From: Cinclus cinclus
Taxonomy: Eukaryota > Chordata > Aves > Passeriformes > Cinclidae
Assembly: GCF_963662255.1 (NCBI RefSeq)
Contig: NC_085072.1
Span: 5,605,001-5,669,000 of the forward strand
Length of the DNA stretch: 64,000 bases
Reading direction: 5' to 3'
Position numbers and translations under genes: made by a program. The notes beneath the pieces were generated by a model. It was not told the origin of the DNA. It did no database searches and saw nothing but the letters and a program-made list of their open reading frames with translations. The first letter of the stretch is position 1. The number at the start of each line of letters is the position of its first letter. Shown here one piece after another: positions 36,848 through 47,904 of this stretch.

Positions 36848-38593
36848 TGCTCTAACTCGCTGCAAAAACACCTCCTTGCCAAGCTGACCCCTGCCCCGCA
36901 CACTGCTCGTGGGTGTGAAATGCCTGCAGAATTTCTTACCATCGATGGGGCTTTTTTACACCTCTAAAAGCATCCAGAATTCATCTCGATCCCAACTGCC
37001 TGCCTGTGTGTGTGAGGCAGATTTATACATTGGGCGTGCCAGGGGCTGGGTGGGTACAGGTGGGTACCGGGGGTCGGTGGGCAGCACTTTGGGGATGATC
37101 CACGAGGAACTGGGAGATGAGACACATGCGCAGAGCCGGGAGCCCGCAGACACACCTGGTCTGGGGGGACACGTCCCGGGCACATCGGTACCCGTGGGTA
37201 GGGACTGCCTGCCTGCCCAGGGAGGGTGGTGGGATCTGTGGGGTGGGGATGAGCTCACGTGGGCTCACACACGGTACCGGGGCCACGCGTGGTGAGGGGG
37301 CTGTGGGACCGTGTCTGGGGTGTGCTGGCTCCGTGTGCTGCGGGGGTGGCCCCAGAGGGGACAGCGGTCACGGGGTGTCCTTTGGGGCTGCAGTTCCTAC
37401 ACATGAGGAGCATGAGCTGCTTGGGGACAAGCACGAGGATCCCGTTTGCTGCGGGACCTGACCCCCAGCCCTGACCTCCATTCCAAAGCTGGGCTGGTAA
37501 ATGTGGGTTTTGGCATCGTGCAGCCCAGCAAGAGGAACCCAAACATCCTATCCTAGAGCATCCTGAAACTCTGCCAGGAGTCAGTCCTGCCAAGGATAAT
37601 CCCTCATCGCCGTGTGCCCAGGAGGTGCCCAGGATGCACTCAAGGGTGCAGAGGGGACAGGGATTGTGCTTGGCCACAGTTTCAGCCCAGCTCTCCCAGA
37701 TGTGATGTGTTGGGAGGGGATTGGGAGACAATGGAAAAGATGTCCTGTAGGATGGGAGATGGCTCACATGTCCCACAGTAGGAGTGGGACAGTTATGGGG
37801 GGGCCTCATGTAACCCACCAGGAAAGTCAGTCTCGGGGATGGGGAGGTGAAGACACAGCCCCAGTACAGCCCCAGACCAGCCCCACCACGGCCCCAGCAC
37901 GGCCCCATCCCCGCTCCCCACGGGCACGTTTTGGGAGCTTACCCTCGCTGCCTTGGACGAGTAGGGATCCTCAAAGAGCGCCCACATCTTGGGCTGCCAG
38001 TTCCGGCAGCAGCCACCTCCTCCAGCAGCCCCCGCCGCCCCTGGGGGCCTGTCATCCATGCCCAGGCGCTGAAGGGCCATCTCCCTACCCCCTTCCTCTT
38101 CAGGCTCCTCTCCAGCAGCCCCTCCACCAGGCTCGGGACTCTCAAAGATGTCCAGGGCCTCTTCGGCGTCGCGGTGCTGGCGGTAGGTCATCCAGCAGCA
38201 GGGCTCCACGTCGGTCTCGTCGATGCCCCAGTAGGTGAGCTCCTCCTCGAAGAGGGGCCCGCAGATGTCCGCAGGGCAGTGCAGCTTCCCGGTGCGGTAG
38301 TAGTTGAGCACGTAGGAGAAGATCCCGGGGTGGCGGTCGAAGAAGAACTCGTTGCTTTTACCATCAAAGTCAAAGTTGCTCTGGGCATCGGGGTCAGCCA
38401 GCCAGGCCAGGCGGGTGCCCGGCAGAGTCCGTAGGGTGCTTTTGTAGGTCTCATGCCGGGTGCCACCTACATTGATGGTGATCTTGTCCGACTCTTCCCC
38501 TTTGCCCATCTCTTCCTTCAGGCATGTTTTGGAGGGTGGTTTGTTCCCAGACTTGCGTCCACGGTAGGAGGAGACACACACCGAGCTGATCAT
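25728..38593 (-). CDS. KCNC4: KCNC4 (Kv3.4), voltage-gated potassium channel, whole coding span of 4 exons
   Basis: Coding exons are 38593-37943, 33571-32635, 31187-31005 and 25864-25728. They join in phase to 1908 nt, giving 635 residues. Residues 1-28 match the Kv3.4 N-type inactivation ball, with Cys6, Cys24 and Ser8/9/15/21 present. A T1 tetramerisation domain follows (about 36-155), with the HX5CX20CC zinc motif of the Shaw class. S1 starts at 218. S4 lies at about 338-353 with regularly spaced Arg/Lys. The filter TTLGYGD is at 426-432 and the S6 PVP hinge at 458-460. N247 and N256 are sequons in the S1-S2 loop. Residues 592-635 carry the Kv3 KSRSL...PSIL tail. The family forms tetrameric plasma-membrane channels with high-threshold, fast, inactivating current that shortens spikes in neurons. 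The ball sequence excludes Kv3.1 and Kv3.2, which lack it. All introns are GT-AG. SLC6A17 upstream on the same strand supports the assignment. Confidence 0.97.
25865..31004 (-). other. KCNC4 intron 3
   Basis: 5.1 kb, GTATGG...TCACCGAG. Mostly unique sequence with a small A-rich patch at 28148-28171. No additional coding exon could be supported. Confidence 0.8.
31005..31187 (-). CDS. KCNC4: KCNC4 coding exon 3: proximal C-terminal tail
   Basis: The exon lies between a CCTTGCAG acceptor and a GTATGG donor, with phase 1 at both ends. It encodes an Asp completed across the junction, then [15 protein letters not shown] and a basic [13 protein letters not shown] stretch, ending in CAADGGIQK. This closely follows the mammalian Kv3.4 tail (SKQNGDANAVLSDEE... 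as I recall it). It is cytoplasmic. The 3' end is the point where Kv3 transcripts switch between alternative C-termini. Confidence 0.94.
31188..32634 (-). other. KCNC4 intron 2
   Basis: 1.4 kb, GTGAGA...CCTTGCAG. Unique-looking sequence; nothing recognised in it. Confidence 0.85.
32635..33571 (-). CDS. KCNC4: KCNC4 coding exon 2: S1-S6 transmembrane core
   Basis: The acceptor is TTTTGCAG and the donor GTGAGA; the exon ends after the first base of a codon. It encodes residues 218-529 in full: S1-S4 voltage sensor, pore helix, filter and S6, then a poly-Lys stretch (about 480-485) and a Ser/Thr-rich cytoplasmic start of the tail ending in ERKRS. One exon carrying the whole membrane core is the usual Kv3 gene structure. 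Reading on past the donor gives an open but unrelated Pro/Gly-rich frame to 32216, which I take as intron. Confidence 0.97.
33572..37942 (-). other. KCNC4 intron 1
   Basis: 4.4 kb, GTAAGC...TTTTGCAG. It holds a (TG)n microsatellite at 36805-36842 and a T-rich stretch at 36655-36690. I see no CR1 copy and no exon-like frame. Confidence 0.85.
36805..36842. repeat. (TG)n microsatellite in KCNC4 intron 1
   Basis: 19 perfect TG units. Confidence 0.95.
37943..38593 (-). CDS. KCNC4: KCNC4 coding exon 1: inactivation ball and T1 domain
   Basis: 217 codons ending in phase 0 at a GTAAGC donor. The start is the first AUG in any frame downstream of the TATA box, and it opens the conserved [16 protein letters not shown] ball peptide. 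The zinc-site residues lie in HCPADIC and, 20 residues later, CC. A Gly/Glu-rich linker (about residues 168-200) precedes the conserved [14 protein letters not shown] segment that leads into S1. The Gly-rich insert that I recall after LADPD in mammalian Kv3.4 is replaced by a short Asp/Asn-rich stretch. Confidence 0.97.
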
Positions 38594-39300
38594 AGATTTC
38601 GGTGGATGGGAGATGCTCACAGCGTGCACCCTTCCTCCGGGAGAGGAGCTGGGGTTCAGCGAAGGCGGGAGGGGAGGACAGAGATGGGACTGGGGAGGGG
38701 AAAAGGGGGGGCTCAGGCTTGGCTCTGGCCTCGGGGGGAGCAAGCTGGAGCCGCGCCGGACACCGCCGGCTGCTGGGGGACAGCAGGGGAGGCTGCAACC
38801 TCCACCCCCTCCAAAGCCACCCCCCCCAAATAAAACCGCCCTAAACCGGGAGCCAGCCCAGCCCTGCCGGGCAGCAACAAGTGCGGGATGGAGGGGGCCG
38901 GGAGCGGGCGGGGGAGTGCGGCAGCCGGGGGGGGATGCGGGCCCGGCCGGGAGGACGCTGGGGAAGGGATGGGGGGATGCTGAGCCCGGCCGGGCGGTGT
39001 GTCCCCCCCTCCCGGTACCTGCAGCGCCAGGCGCGGGGGGGCCCCGCCGCCCGCCCCTCCCGCTCCGGCGGCTCCGCGCTCCCTCCGCCCCCCCCCCGGG
39101 CCGGGCTCGGCCAGGCGGCGGCGGCCGGGGGGCTCTTCCCCGGTTCCCGGCGGAGAGAAGGGGGGATGGATGCGCCCTCTCCGCCCCCCCTCCCTCTCTC
39201 CCTCTCCGGGGGTCCCCGTTCACGCCTGCCCGGCCCGGGGGGGGCCTGTTGCTCCCCGGCGGTGCCTCCCCGCGGGGCTCGGTGCGAGGGAGGCGGCGGG
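38594..39300 (-). other. KCNC4: KCNC4 5' untranslated leader (inferred), free of AUG
   Basis: It runs from the transcription start expected about 30 nt below the TATA box to the coding start. I found no ATG on the minus strand anywhere in it, so the annotated start is the first AUG in the unspliced leader. The main frame stays open upstream for about 210 codons, but with no ATG (it begins at a GTG), as expected in such GC-rich DNA. A CAG|GTACCG donor-like site at about 39018 and a CCTCCCCAG acceptor-like site at about 38690 leave room for a leader intron. Confidence 0.5.
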
Positions 39301-39323
39301 AGCGGCTGCGGGGTTCGGCGGGG

Positions 39324-39331
39324 CTTTTATA
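39324..39331 (-). promoter_or_regulatory. TATA box, probable KCNC4 promoter
   Basis: TATAAAAG on the minus strand inside the CpG-rich block, preceded by CCC and followed by CCCCGCC. It is in the right orientation, about 730 nt upstream of the KCNC4 ATG. Transcription would start near 39300. The role is inferred. Confidence 0.55.
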
Positions 39332-42300
39332 GGGCTGGGAGCGAGCGGTGGGGTTACGGGAACCGGCGCCGCCCCGCCGGGGGGCCGGGGACCCCCCGGC
39401 CCAGCGCCCAGCCCCGCAGCCCGCCCGGTGCCCCCCCCGCCGCTGCCCTCCCTCTCATCCCCGCATCCATCCCCTCCCTCCATCCTCCCATCCCTCCATC
39501 CATCCATCCCTTCGTCCCCTCCACCTCCAACACAACCCTCCGCCTACCCCCTGCTCCCCCGCACCCCCCGGCACCGGCTCACCTCCCCGCGGGGCCCGAC
39601 GTGCCGGTGAGGGTCTCGGGGGGTCGGTGTCAGCGAGGAGTGAACCCCGGACACCCCAGCTCCTCTTCGCGCCGGAGGGGAAATGCAGCCCAGAGCTGCC
39701 TGCGGATCTGGAGCCAGCTCTTGGCAGAGGCTCCCGCAGATCCCATCCCTCCCTGGCTCGCAATCCCTCGCTCACCGAGAGGTCAGGAGGGACCGACCCC
39801 GGGGCCGGTGGGGAGCTGGGAGGCTGCACTCAGACCTGACCCCCCTCCCCTCCCACCACCCTCCCTGAGCATCTCTCCGCCCTGTTTCTGCTCCTGCGTG
39901 TGAGATGCCCCTTTCCTGCAGCGCCTTCCGGGGCTCGGGGTACCAACCACCCCAGCCCCCGGGGCCTTTCCCCTCAGCCCCCTTCCTTGGGGGCTCCGAT
40001 CCCCCGGAATGCCGGTGATGCTCAGCCCCAGCTCCTGGGGCTGGGGAGGAGGTGAAGAGCTTGTGCCCCAGGGCCAAAGCTGTCACCCAGGTGAAGACCT
40101 GAGGAACTCATCCTGCCAGCACTGCTTACTTCTGCACTGCCACTGCTGGTGCTGCTGCACGGAGGGGGCTGGGGGATGTTTTTGGGGTCATAGAAGGGAT
40201 CCAAGCCCAGCACAGACCTGTTACTGGGGTGGGGGTCTCATCCAGGAGGGTCAGCACTTGGATAAGAGAGTTCTTGGTGCAGGGCAAGGGGACGTGTTCT
40301 GGGGGATGCTGCCTCAGCACCCCTCTCTGCACCCCCCCCCTGGCTGTGTGGTGCATTTTCACCCCACTAGGGCCCCTCCTCACCCCCTGCCCAGCTTTGT
40401 CCCCTCAGTGAAGTGCCCCCAAAATCTGGGGGGCATTGGGGGTGGCTGGGGAAAACGCTCCACCCAAGAAAATCCACGAGGCACAAGAGCCACGCTCGAA
40501 TCTTACCACCAAGAAAGCCCTGCTCCAGCTGTGACTGCAACTCCACAGCTTCCAGGGCCGGATCCCGAGCGGGCGGAGGCTGGCGGAGCTCCACACCCAA
40601 ACCACCCGGAGCTGCACCAGCGGGAGAGCCTGGAGCCCGAGGGAAAACCGTGCTGGAAAAATCGAGCCTTGCATCACCGGCCAGGCATCGCAGCTCAGCT
40701 CCTCATCGTCGTAATGCGAGTTTGGCCAGGAGGAAGGAATGCTGAGACCTGATGCTAATATTTTATCTGTCGACTTTCATCCCGCCAGGAAGAGCTTCGT
40801 GCACCCAAGCGCGGCCGCTCCTGGGTGGGAGGAGGTGGCCAAGCAGACAAATGAGTTGTTTCTGGGGAAGGAAGGGATCTTTTAGCCAGCAACACCCGCC
40901 CAAAGCTGTCTGCTCTCTAAATATGCCTTCTGATTTTTAATGTCCATGGGAAAAAAAAAAAAAAAAGAAGAAGAAAATAGAGGGAAGAGAGGAAATGGAA
41001 AGAGCTGGATGAATGAAGGGCTTTTTGGATCAAGAAGGAGTTACTTCTGCAGGGATGTCCTGCAAGGCTTAAGCCATCTCATATAACATCCAGACAAAGG
41101 ATGGAATGAAGAGCAGGACCTGGGAGATCTCAGGGAGGATCAGCTCTAAACTGGAAAGCCTTGGGTGGATCCTGAGGACATGGTAAGGGGTCTCTGGGTC
41201 CCCTCCCACCCATGATCTCTTCCTGTTACCCAGCACAGCACCCTGAGCCTGGCCCATGGTCCAGCACATCAGACACATCCCCAGAGGTGGGGAGAGACCA
41301 GCACAGGATGCTCAGGGGGCTCAGTGGCCTCAGAGAGAGGTTGGGAACACGCTGCGATGCCTCAAGGTGTCTGTCCATGGAAGGACAGAGGAGGAGGGTG
41401 GACTGCAGCAGTTTGGACTGCAGCAGTTTAGGGAGAGACAATCCTGCTCTGGTGTAGAAATGGCCAAACCAACCTCTCCAGGTCCTTCCAGCCCAGAATC
41501 TTGTTAATGAAAGCCGTGTTGTCCTCAGGAACACCTGGATGCTTCAAACAAGGTCTCTGCCCTCATGTTTTTGGTGGGACAGATTCATCTCCAATCCCCA
41601 GTGTGTGGTCCCCAAGAAATCTTTCTAGACTCTCTGCTGGAGGTGGGTCTCCCCCCAAAAAAATCTGTCACAGGCTCTGTCTCTGCTCTCTGTCTCTGCT
41701 CTCTGCCTCTGCCAGGGGAATTTTTTTTTTATTTTTTTTTTTGCTACAATTACTCATTTTAGCAGCGGACAGAGTCTGCAGCCCCATCCCTGCATGAGCT
41801 CAGCCTGGAAGGGGAGCTCACACATCCCCTGACTCCGGGGTGGGGAGCGCTCCCCGAATTCCTGGCGGGGCGGTGTGTGCCATGCTCTGTCACACAGTGC
41901 CACCTCGTGTCCTGCGCCCCGCCTGGGGCTCCGCCAGGGACAACACGGGCGCCGGAGCGTGCCGGGGTCTGGGGAGAATCTGGCTCCATCCGCGGCATCG
42001 CTGGCGCAATTTCGCTCCATAAAAGCGACTTGGGAACGGGAGGGGGCTGGGCTGGAGTGGGGACAGCGGTGGTGGGGATTGTCTGGCTTTGGAATGAGCG
42101 AGAGCGGTTCGTGAGGAGGTGCTGTGCCTCGGTTTCCCTGTCTTTAAGCATCAGGACGTCCTTTCCCTTTCCGAGGTGCTCAGGGAATCGCTGCAGATGT
42201 TGCTGTAGCAGCTCCACCTCGTGTCCGATCCCATCTCGTGCCCGTAGCTTGGTCCAGAGCTGTTTTGAGATGGGACATCCAAAACCCACCCCCACATCTG

Positions 42301-43557
42301 ACAGCAACATCCTTCACCTCCCACCAGGCTCTGAAACCTCTCTCCCTGTCACAGGAAGTTCAATACTTGTGGGGTTTTTAAAATAGAATGTATTTGGCTT
42401 AAATTCCACATTTGGGCCCATTTCTGCATCATTTTTCCAGCCCCCAAGGACCAGAATTGCCCTTTCCAGTTTGTTTCTCTCAGCTGTTTTCAGGAAGCCC
42501 CTGGGACTGGGATCTTCTGGCCACCTGCAGACCCTCTCTCAGACCCTGGGAGCACAGGAAGGCCTGAATTCAGCTGGTTCAGCACAGCAGTGACACCACA
42601 CGTGTATCCTGTCAAGCACTTGGCGTTACCCTGAGCCAGGATCTCCATCCCTGCTCCCACAGAACTGGGCTGTGTTGGGGTCAGAGCTGCCCTACTTTTC
42701 CCGTTGTCCTGGTCATCACTCCTGGGGGATGTTTTGCCCCAGAGCTGGGTCCTGGATGTCCTCTGGGACACAAATAAACCTGTGCCACCTCCTGTCCCCT
42801 CCCTGGGCAGTTCTGCTCCCCCAGCCGTGCCAGACCCTTGTCCCAGTCCTGCACCAACATCTCCAGATGGTGCCCAAAAGATCTTCCCTGCTTCCCCACA
42901 GCTGCCACTGCGTGGGGACAGGTTCAGTTCAGGGTCATGGCACTGTCCCCACAGCATCCCCAGTGTGGGTGTCTCATCTGGGTCCACTCTCCTGCTCTCT
43001 TCCTTCCTTCCTCAGGCTCTCTGAAGCAGCTCTGGAGAAGCCAAACAAGCTACCAGAAATGGGAGGGAAAGGAAGAGGCAGCCACACTCCCCAGCTAACC
43101 TAAGCTAATTCCCAGCAGTTCAAGTCATCTGGGATTGCTGGAAACCCTTGGTCCTTCTGCAGGAAGGGTCTCCAGACTCCCAGCAGTCAGGATAAGCCTC
43201 CAGCACTGTCAGCAGGACATTGTGGAGAGGAGCAGAGGCTGCACTTCCCAGTCCCTGTGCCCTGGAAAGCCAGGACATACTGGTTATACTGGCCCAGGAT
43301 GGAAAACAACCTCCACGGCGCCCCTGGAGCACCTACAGACAGCTCGCTCTGAGCAAGGGCCTTGCAGAGGCTGATGCTGGGTGGAGGAAGGGATGAGGGG
43401 AGACAGGAGGACAACAGTGGGACAGAACAGGGAAGGACAGACCTCGCCACCCGTGGCCCTTTGCTTTATGCCTCTGCCACCCTAAACCTCAGAGAGACCC
43501 CAAAGCCCACCCAAGAAAGGAAACAGAGGCACAGAAGAGACTCGGTGAGGAGAGATT
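39332..43557. other. intergenic DNA between KCNC4 promoter and SLC6A17 3' end
   Basis: CpG-rich near KCNC4, then mixed sequence with A- and T-rich tracts at 40950-40967 and 41720-41742. No CR1 copy or gene recognised. Confidence 0.6.
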
Positions 43558-46500
43558 TGGTAAGAAGAGACTTTTAATCAGACTCCGATACAGCTCTTGG
43601 AGGGTTTCTCTCGATGGCCGAGGAGCCCGGGGGGCGCAGCCCGGCCCCGCCCGGCACACGTGGGAACTACTGCGGCTACAGGGGACACGGGACGCGTCAT
43701 AGAGCTCTGTGCTTTACCTGTACGGGAGGGTTTCGCCAGTGTTGTGCTTGTCCCAGGGGAAGCAGCCGCGTCCTGCGTGTTCCCATGGCTGTGCTATGTC
43801 CCTCCCAAGGCCACCAAGGCCACTCGGCCCCGCTCCTGTCCGTGAAACCCACGCTCGGGAAGGGTGGGGGCCACTGGAAGGCAGTGGGAGTTGCTTCTGG
43901 GAGGTGCTGGGGCTTAATGTGACCTGCCAGGGTCTGGGCAGGAGCTGAGAGGTGAGGAAGGGGCTGTTTGGGAGGGACTGAGGGGAAGGATCCATGGGAC
44001 ATGCTGGGGACCCAGTTCCAGTCATCTCCTCTGCGGCAGAGGCTGATGCTGGGGAACAGAGCATCCCAACTCCAGCCCTACAGGCTGGACCTGCAGTTCC
44101 AGCACCGCAGGGTGTGCCCCTCCAGCAACCTCCTTTTTGCCCTCTCCAGATCCACTGAACATCCTTCCCCCAGAGAAGGAACGGGGGTGGGACCCCTTCG
44201 GACCTACCCAGCACCTCCTCGTCCCCCAGCCAGGGACACCACCCTGCTCTGAGCAGCGCATCTGGGCCGGGAACCATCAAGGAGCTGATGTGGGGGGACA
44301 GGAATATCGGCAGCGGTTCACCCCCTTTGTCCCACTGCCTGAAGGAAAACTGAAAAGTGCCTGTGCTCACAACTAGCAGCTATTCCCTGTGCCTCTGTGC
44401 AGAAAAAGAGGGAAAGAAGTGATTTCTAGGGCTAAAAGCCACTGGGGGTCGGCCCGATCCACAGCCTGGGACCCCAGGAAGGTTTGTGGAGGGAGAACCT
44501 GCCCCGGCGAGCGGGAGAAACCCCCACGCAGGCTCCAAAAGTGAGCGAGTACAGCCAGAAGTGAATCCTAAAGCCACCCACGCACACGGACACGCGCACA
44601 CCCCACGCACGGCAGCTACGGACGGACACACGCACGCTCCCACGGCGACAACACGGATCTCCTACAGCCTAACACACACACACTCCCCCCAACACCCCGT
44701 GTCTAACACCGAGCAAATGCCACGACAAAATACAGGATTTCCACAGAAAAAAAGTAAAGGTGTCGTCCCTTCTCCTCCTCCTCTCTGCTGGATCCCCAGG
44801 GCAGCTGGACACCCTGGGGCTGGGGGGAGAAGGGGACGTGCACCCATCACGCACAAGAAATAAAAAGGTAAAAATATGCCCTGCTATAGAATGAGAATTG
44901 ATCTGTACAGCACTGGGAATGAAAATAGGTCATGGACCACTTTGGAATACGATTTGTCATTTAACAGCATTTACAGTGACATTTACAGAATAAATATACA
45001 ATAGAAATAGAGAATCTCTAGGTTATTATTCCATCTCCTCTCTCTGTATATATTTTATATATATATAATATAGCTTCTTTGCTACCTTCTTATTGACTTT
45101 GCCTCTTATGGATGCTGCAAGTAGAGAGGAAAGCGAATGCCTCCCTGGCTGGTTTGGGAATGGGGGTGGGAGAAATGGGGGGCCAGATCCTTCCCCCCGG
45201 GGTTCGAGGAGCATCATGCCATGGTGGGAGCACATGGACTGAGAGTTTTGGCTATGGAGTTGTCCTGCTCCAATAACTCCATGGGAGCTACGGTGGGAAT
45301 CCGGCCCCCGGGCTCAGGGGCACTGGGGAGGTGATGCTGGGCAATGATTTGCTTCATCCTCTGTTCTGCTGGTCGGGTGAGGATGGACCCCATAAAAAAT
45401 GGGAGGGAACATGTTGCCCTAATGATGGGCAAATGTCACCAGATTTGGGCTTTTCCCTTCCAGAGATGATGCCGTGGGGACATTTCTGTGTCCCTCTTGC
45501 ATGGGCAGAGGAAGGAGAAGGACGTGGGAGGGGATGAGGAAGGGGGAACTTCTGGAGGAGCATGGCTGATCCTGACTCACAGATCTGGTGCCTCTTGGAA
45601 CTATCACTGAGCTGCTTTGGTTCAGTCCACTCCTCCATCTTCCCCCCAGAAAAACAATTCATGAAGGGCTTCAGCTAATTGCCCAGGAAGAGCCTCCAGG
45701 TCACCAGCCAAGTCCATGGAGAAGACTGTGAATAAAGGATCACACCCACAAGAGATGAAACTGTGGGCACCTCCTGGCCCCAGGGATGCTGAAAGTCAGG
45801 GGTGTGGTGAATGGACCAGCTGCTTTCTGCCTTCACCTCCAGCCAAAAGGAGAACCAAGGTGAAAGAAAAGCAATTGAGAGGACAGTGGAGGAGAACAGA
45901 GCTCATGAACCAGCACCCACAAACGTGGCTTTCAGAGCAGCCTGAAACATCTTCATGCACAACCCAAGCCCAGCAGGACCCAGGATGAGGCAATCCCCCA
46001 GCCTTTGGAGGCAAGAGGGGAGAGAGTGTGCAAGGAAAGAGAGTGTCCCCAAGGAAAAGGGTGATGCCAGGTTATCCTGATGCCCTTGGCTCGGTTACAT
46101 GTAGGATTCAGGGAAATGACCCTCAGTCCCAGCAGGAGAGACCCACTGCTAGAAGATCCCACCCTTTCCTAAACAGCCTGGGGAGAAACAATGTAAGGTC
46201 ACAGCACTCTGATCCCCCAAAAACATGGATGGGCACAATAGAGGCCCCTGGACTCTCACAAGGGCTCCCTAGCCTGGATCAAGAGCTAGTGGGCACCTGG
46301 TACTTTGGCACTGGCTCCTCGGATGCCTGTGGTCCCCAGGAGCTGGTCACCCCCATCCAAAGGCTGGTGAGCTCCTGTGGGGTGGGACAGGAGGCAATGC
46401 CAAAGCCCTGGCTCGGAGGGGACGTGAGGAGAAATGAGGAGGCACATCCAGAGAGAACCACTGCCCAGCTCACCTCAGCAGGGCGGCAAGGGAGGGACGT

Positions 46501-47535
46501 CAGGGGATGGTTTCCTGAGAGCTACACCAGGAGTGCGGTAGGACTGGATGTCCCACAGCTCCTCTCCTTGTCCCTCTGGGACATCTAAAGAGAGGAGCGA
46601 GAGGAGATGATCACCATGCCAGGGATTTTGGTTCGGCAGAGCATCCCACACATCAGGAGTAATTCCAGGAGAGCTCTCCTGATCCCCCATCACACCAACC
46701 CCATCCAGACCCCTCACAGGCTCACACACCCAAACCACTGTCACCTAAGGGGTCCTCCTGCCTCTCAGAACCATCACCACCAACCCACAGAACATCCCAA
46801 CCCCTCCATCCCATGGTTGGGACATGTCTGCACCTCCAACCAACTCCCAGCCACTGTCCCTATGCTGGTGGCAACGAAGGTCCCAGGGACGCACCATGCC
46901 CTGTCTCACACACCCCAGCATCTCAGCTGACCCAGTGCTGCTCCCTGCCAACCCTGGTCAGAATTTGGGGGGTTATTTGGGTGTGTCCACAGCTATAAAA
47001 ACCTACAGGAGATACAACAACAACGACAATGGTGACAACAACAGCACCTTTTTGTGCTATGAACATCGATGGTTAATTGTGCTCGTTGGAATAAGGCCAT
47101 GACTCCTCCCGGCTAAAGGACAACAGACGGGGAGGGAAGAGTGCTGGGTGACAGGAGGAAGCATGATTGGCTTCCCACCTGCTGCCAGGTCCTTGTTCCA
47201 ACCATCAGCTGCTTAGAAAAGAGAGATTCCTTGCTTCATATTTGAGCTGTGTGAGAACAACTCTTGGAAAGGTATTGCAGCATCTCTTACTCCTCCTTCT
47301 TTCCCTGGAGATGAGTCCAGGGGTCCTGCCTTTCCACCGAGGGTTGTTAGAGGAGTCCTGCCCCTCCTGCAATCCTTTCTATCCGATGTCATCTTAGAAA
47401 TGGCTGCTTTGCTTACGATTTTAAGAGGGGTTTCTTCTTCATCTTCCTTAGTAATTAATTTTCCTGTTGCCTGGACAGCCAGGATCCACTCCCCAGTGCC
47501 CTCCTCTCCCGGCGGGGGTGGTCGGCAGGCAACCA
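43558..47535 (-). other. SLC6A17: probable 3' UTR of SLC6A17
   Basis: About 4 kb from the stop to an ATTAAA signal, with no CR1 copy and no other gene. The length agrees with the long 3' UTR I recall for the human mRNA. It contains an AT-rich block at 44870-45110 unlike its surroundings. The limits are an inference. Confidence 0.45.
43573..43578 (-). terminator. candidate SLC6A17 poly(A) signal (ATTAAA)
   Basis: CTGATTAAAAGTC on the minus strand, followed below by a T/C-rich stretch. I noticed no minus-strand AATAAA between it and the stop codon. Assignment is by position. Confidence 0.4.
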
Positions 47536-47904
47536 TCACAGTTCAGATTCGGGGGTGCTGGCCAGGAGGTACCCGCTCCCGTAGCGTCCATTGGGAGCAC
47601 TGCTCATTTCCATTGGGGAATTGCTGCCGGGGCCCAGGTAGGAGCGGTGCGTGGGCATGGGGGAGGGCGTCTCGCTGGGCACTTTGCTCAGGATGAAACG
47701 GGTCTCATCGTTGTCTTCCAAGTTGGAGATGTCCTTCATCATCCGACCCTTCTTGTAGGTGACAGAGAGGGCGTTGGAGCCATCCGACACGAGGTGGAAC
47801 TGCCGGAGGATGAAGACCAGAGGCAGAGGGAGGGATGCCAGGATGATCAGGGAGATGAGGATGGCCATGGCCCAGGTTGGGTAGAACAGGAATTTTTCAG
47901 CAGC
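47536..47904 (-). CDS. SLC6A17: SLC6A17 coding exon 11 with stop
   Basis: Acceptor CTTCCAG. 122 codons: TM12 and a cytoplasmic tail of about 85 residues with [20 protein letters not shown], a Ser/Pro-rich stretch and the STPESEL end before TGA. Confidence 0.97.
   Translation of the reverse strand, partial: AAEKFLFYPTWAMAILISLIILASLPLPLVFILRQFHLVSDGSNALSVTYKKGRMMKDISNLEDNDETRFILSKVPSETPSPMPTHRSYLGPGSNSPMEMSSAPNGRYGSGYLLASTPESEL

Larger units (their letters stand above)
37950..39780. promoter_or_regulatory. CpG-rich island over KCNC4 promoter and first exon
   Basis: Dense CG dinucleotides and long runs of G and C (for example at 38880-39440) stand out from the flanks and cover the leader, the TATA box and coding exon 1. 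This is typical of a vertebrate promoter island. Limits were set by eye. Confidence 0.7.

Noticed and set aside
25728..38593. Identity as KCNC1, KCNC2 or KCNC3
   Set aside because: The N-terminal ball and the [15 protein letters not shown] tail are specific to Kv3.4, and SLC6A17 is the neighbour.
38594..39223. In-frame upstream extension of KCNC4 by 210 codons
   Set aside because: It starts at GTG, contains no ATG, has a Pro/Gly/Arg-rich composition typical of CpG DNA, and would bury the inactivation ball.
41110..41520. Another CR1 copy
   Set aside because: A few phrases resemble CR1, but the order of landmarks is missing.
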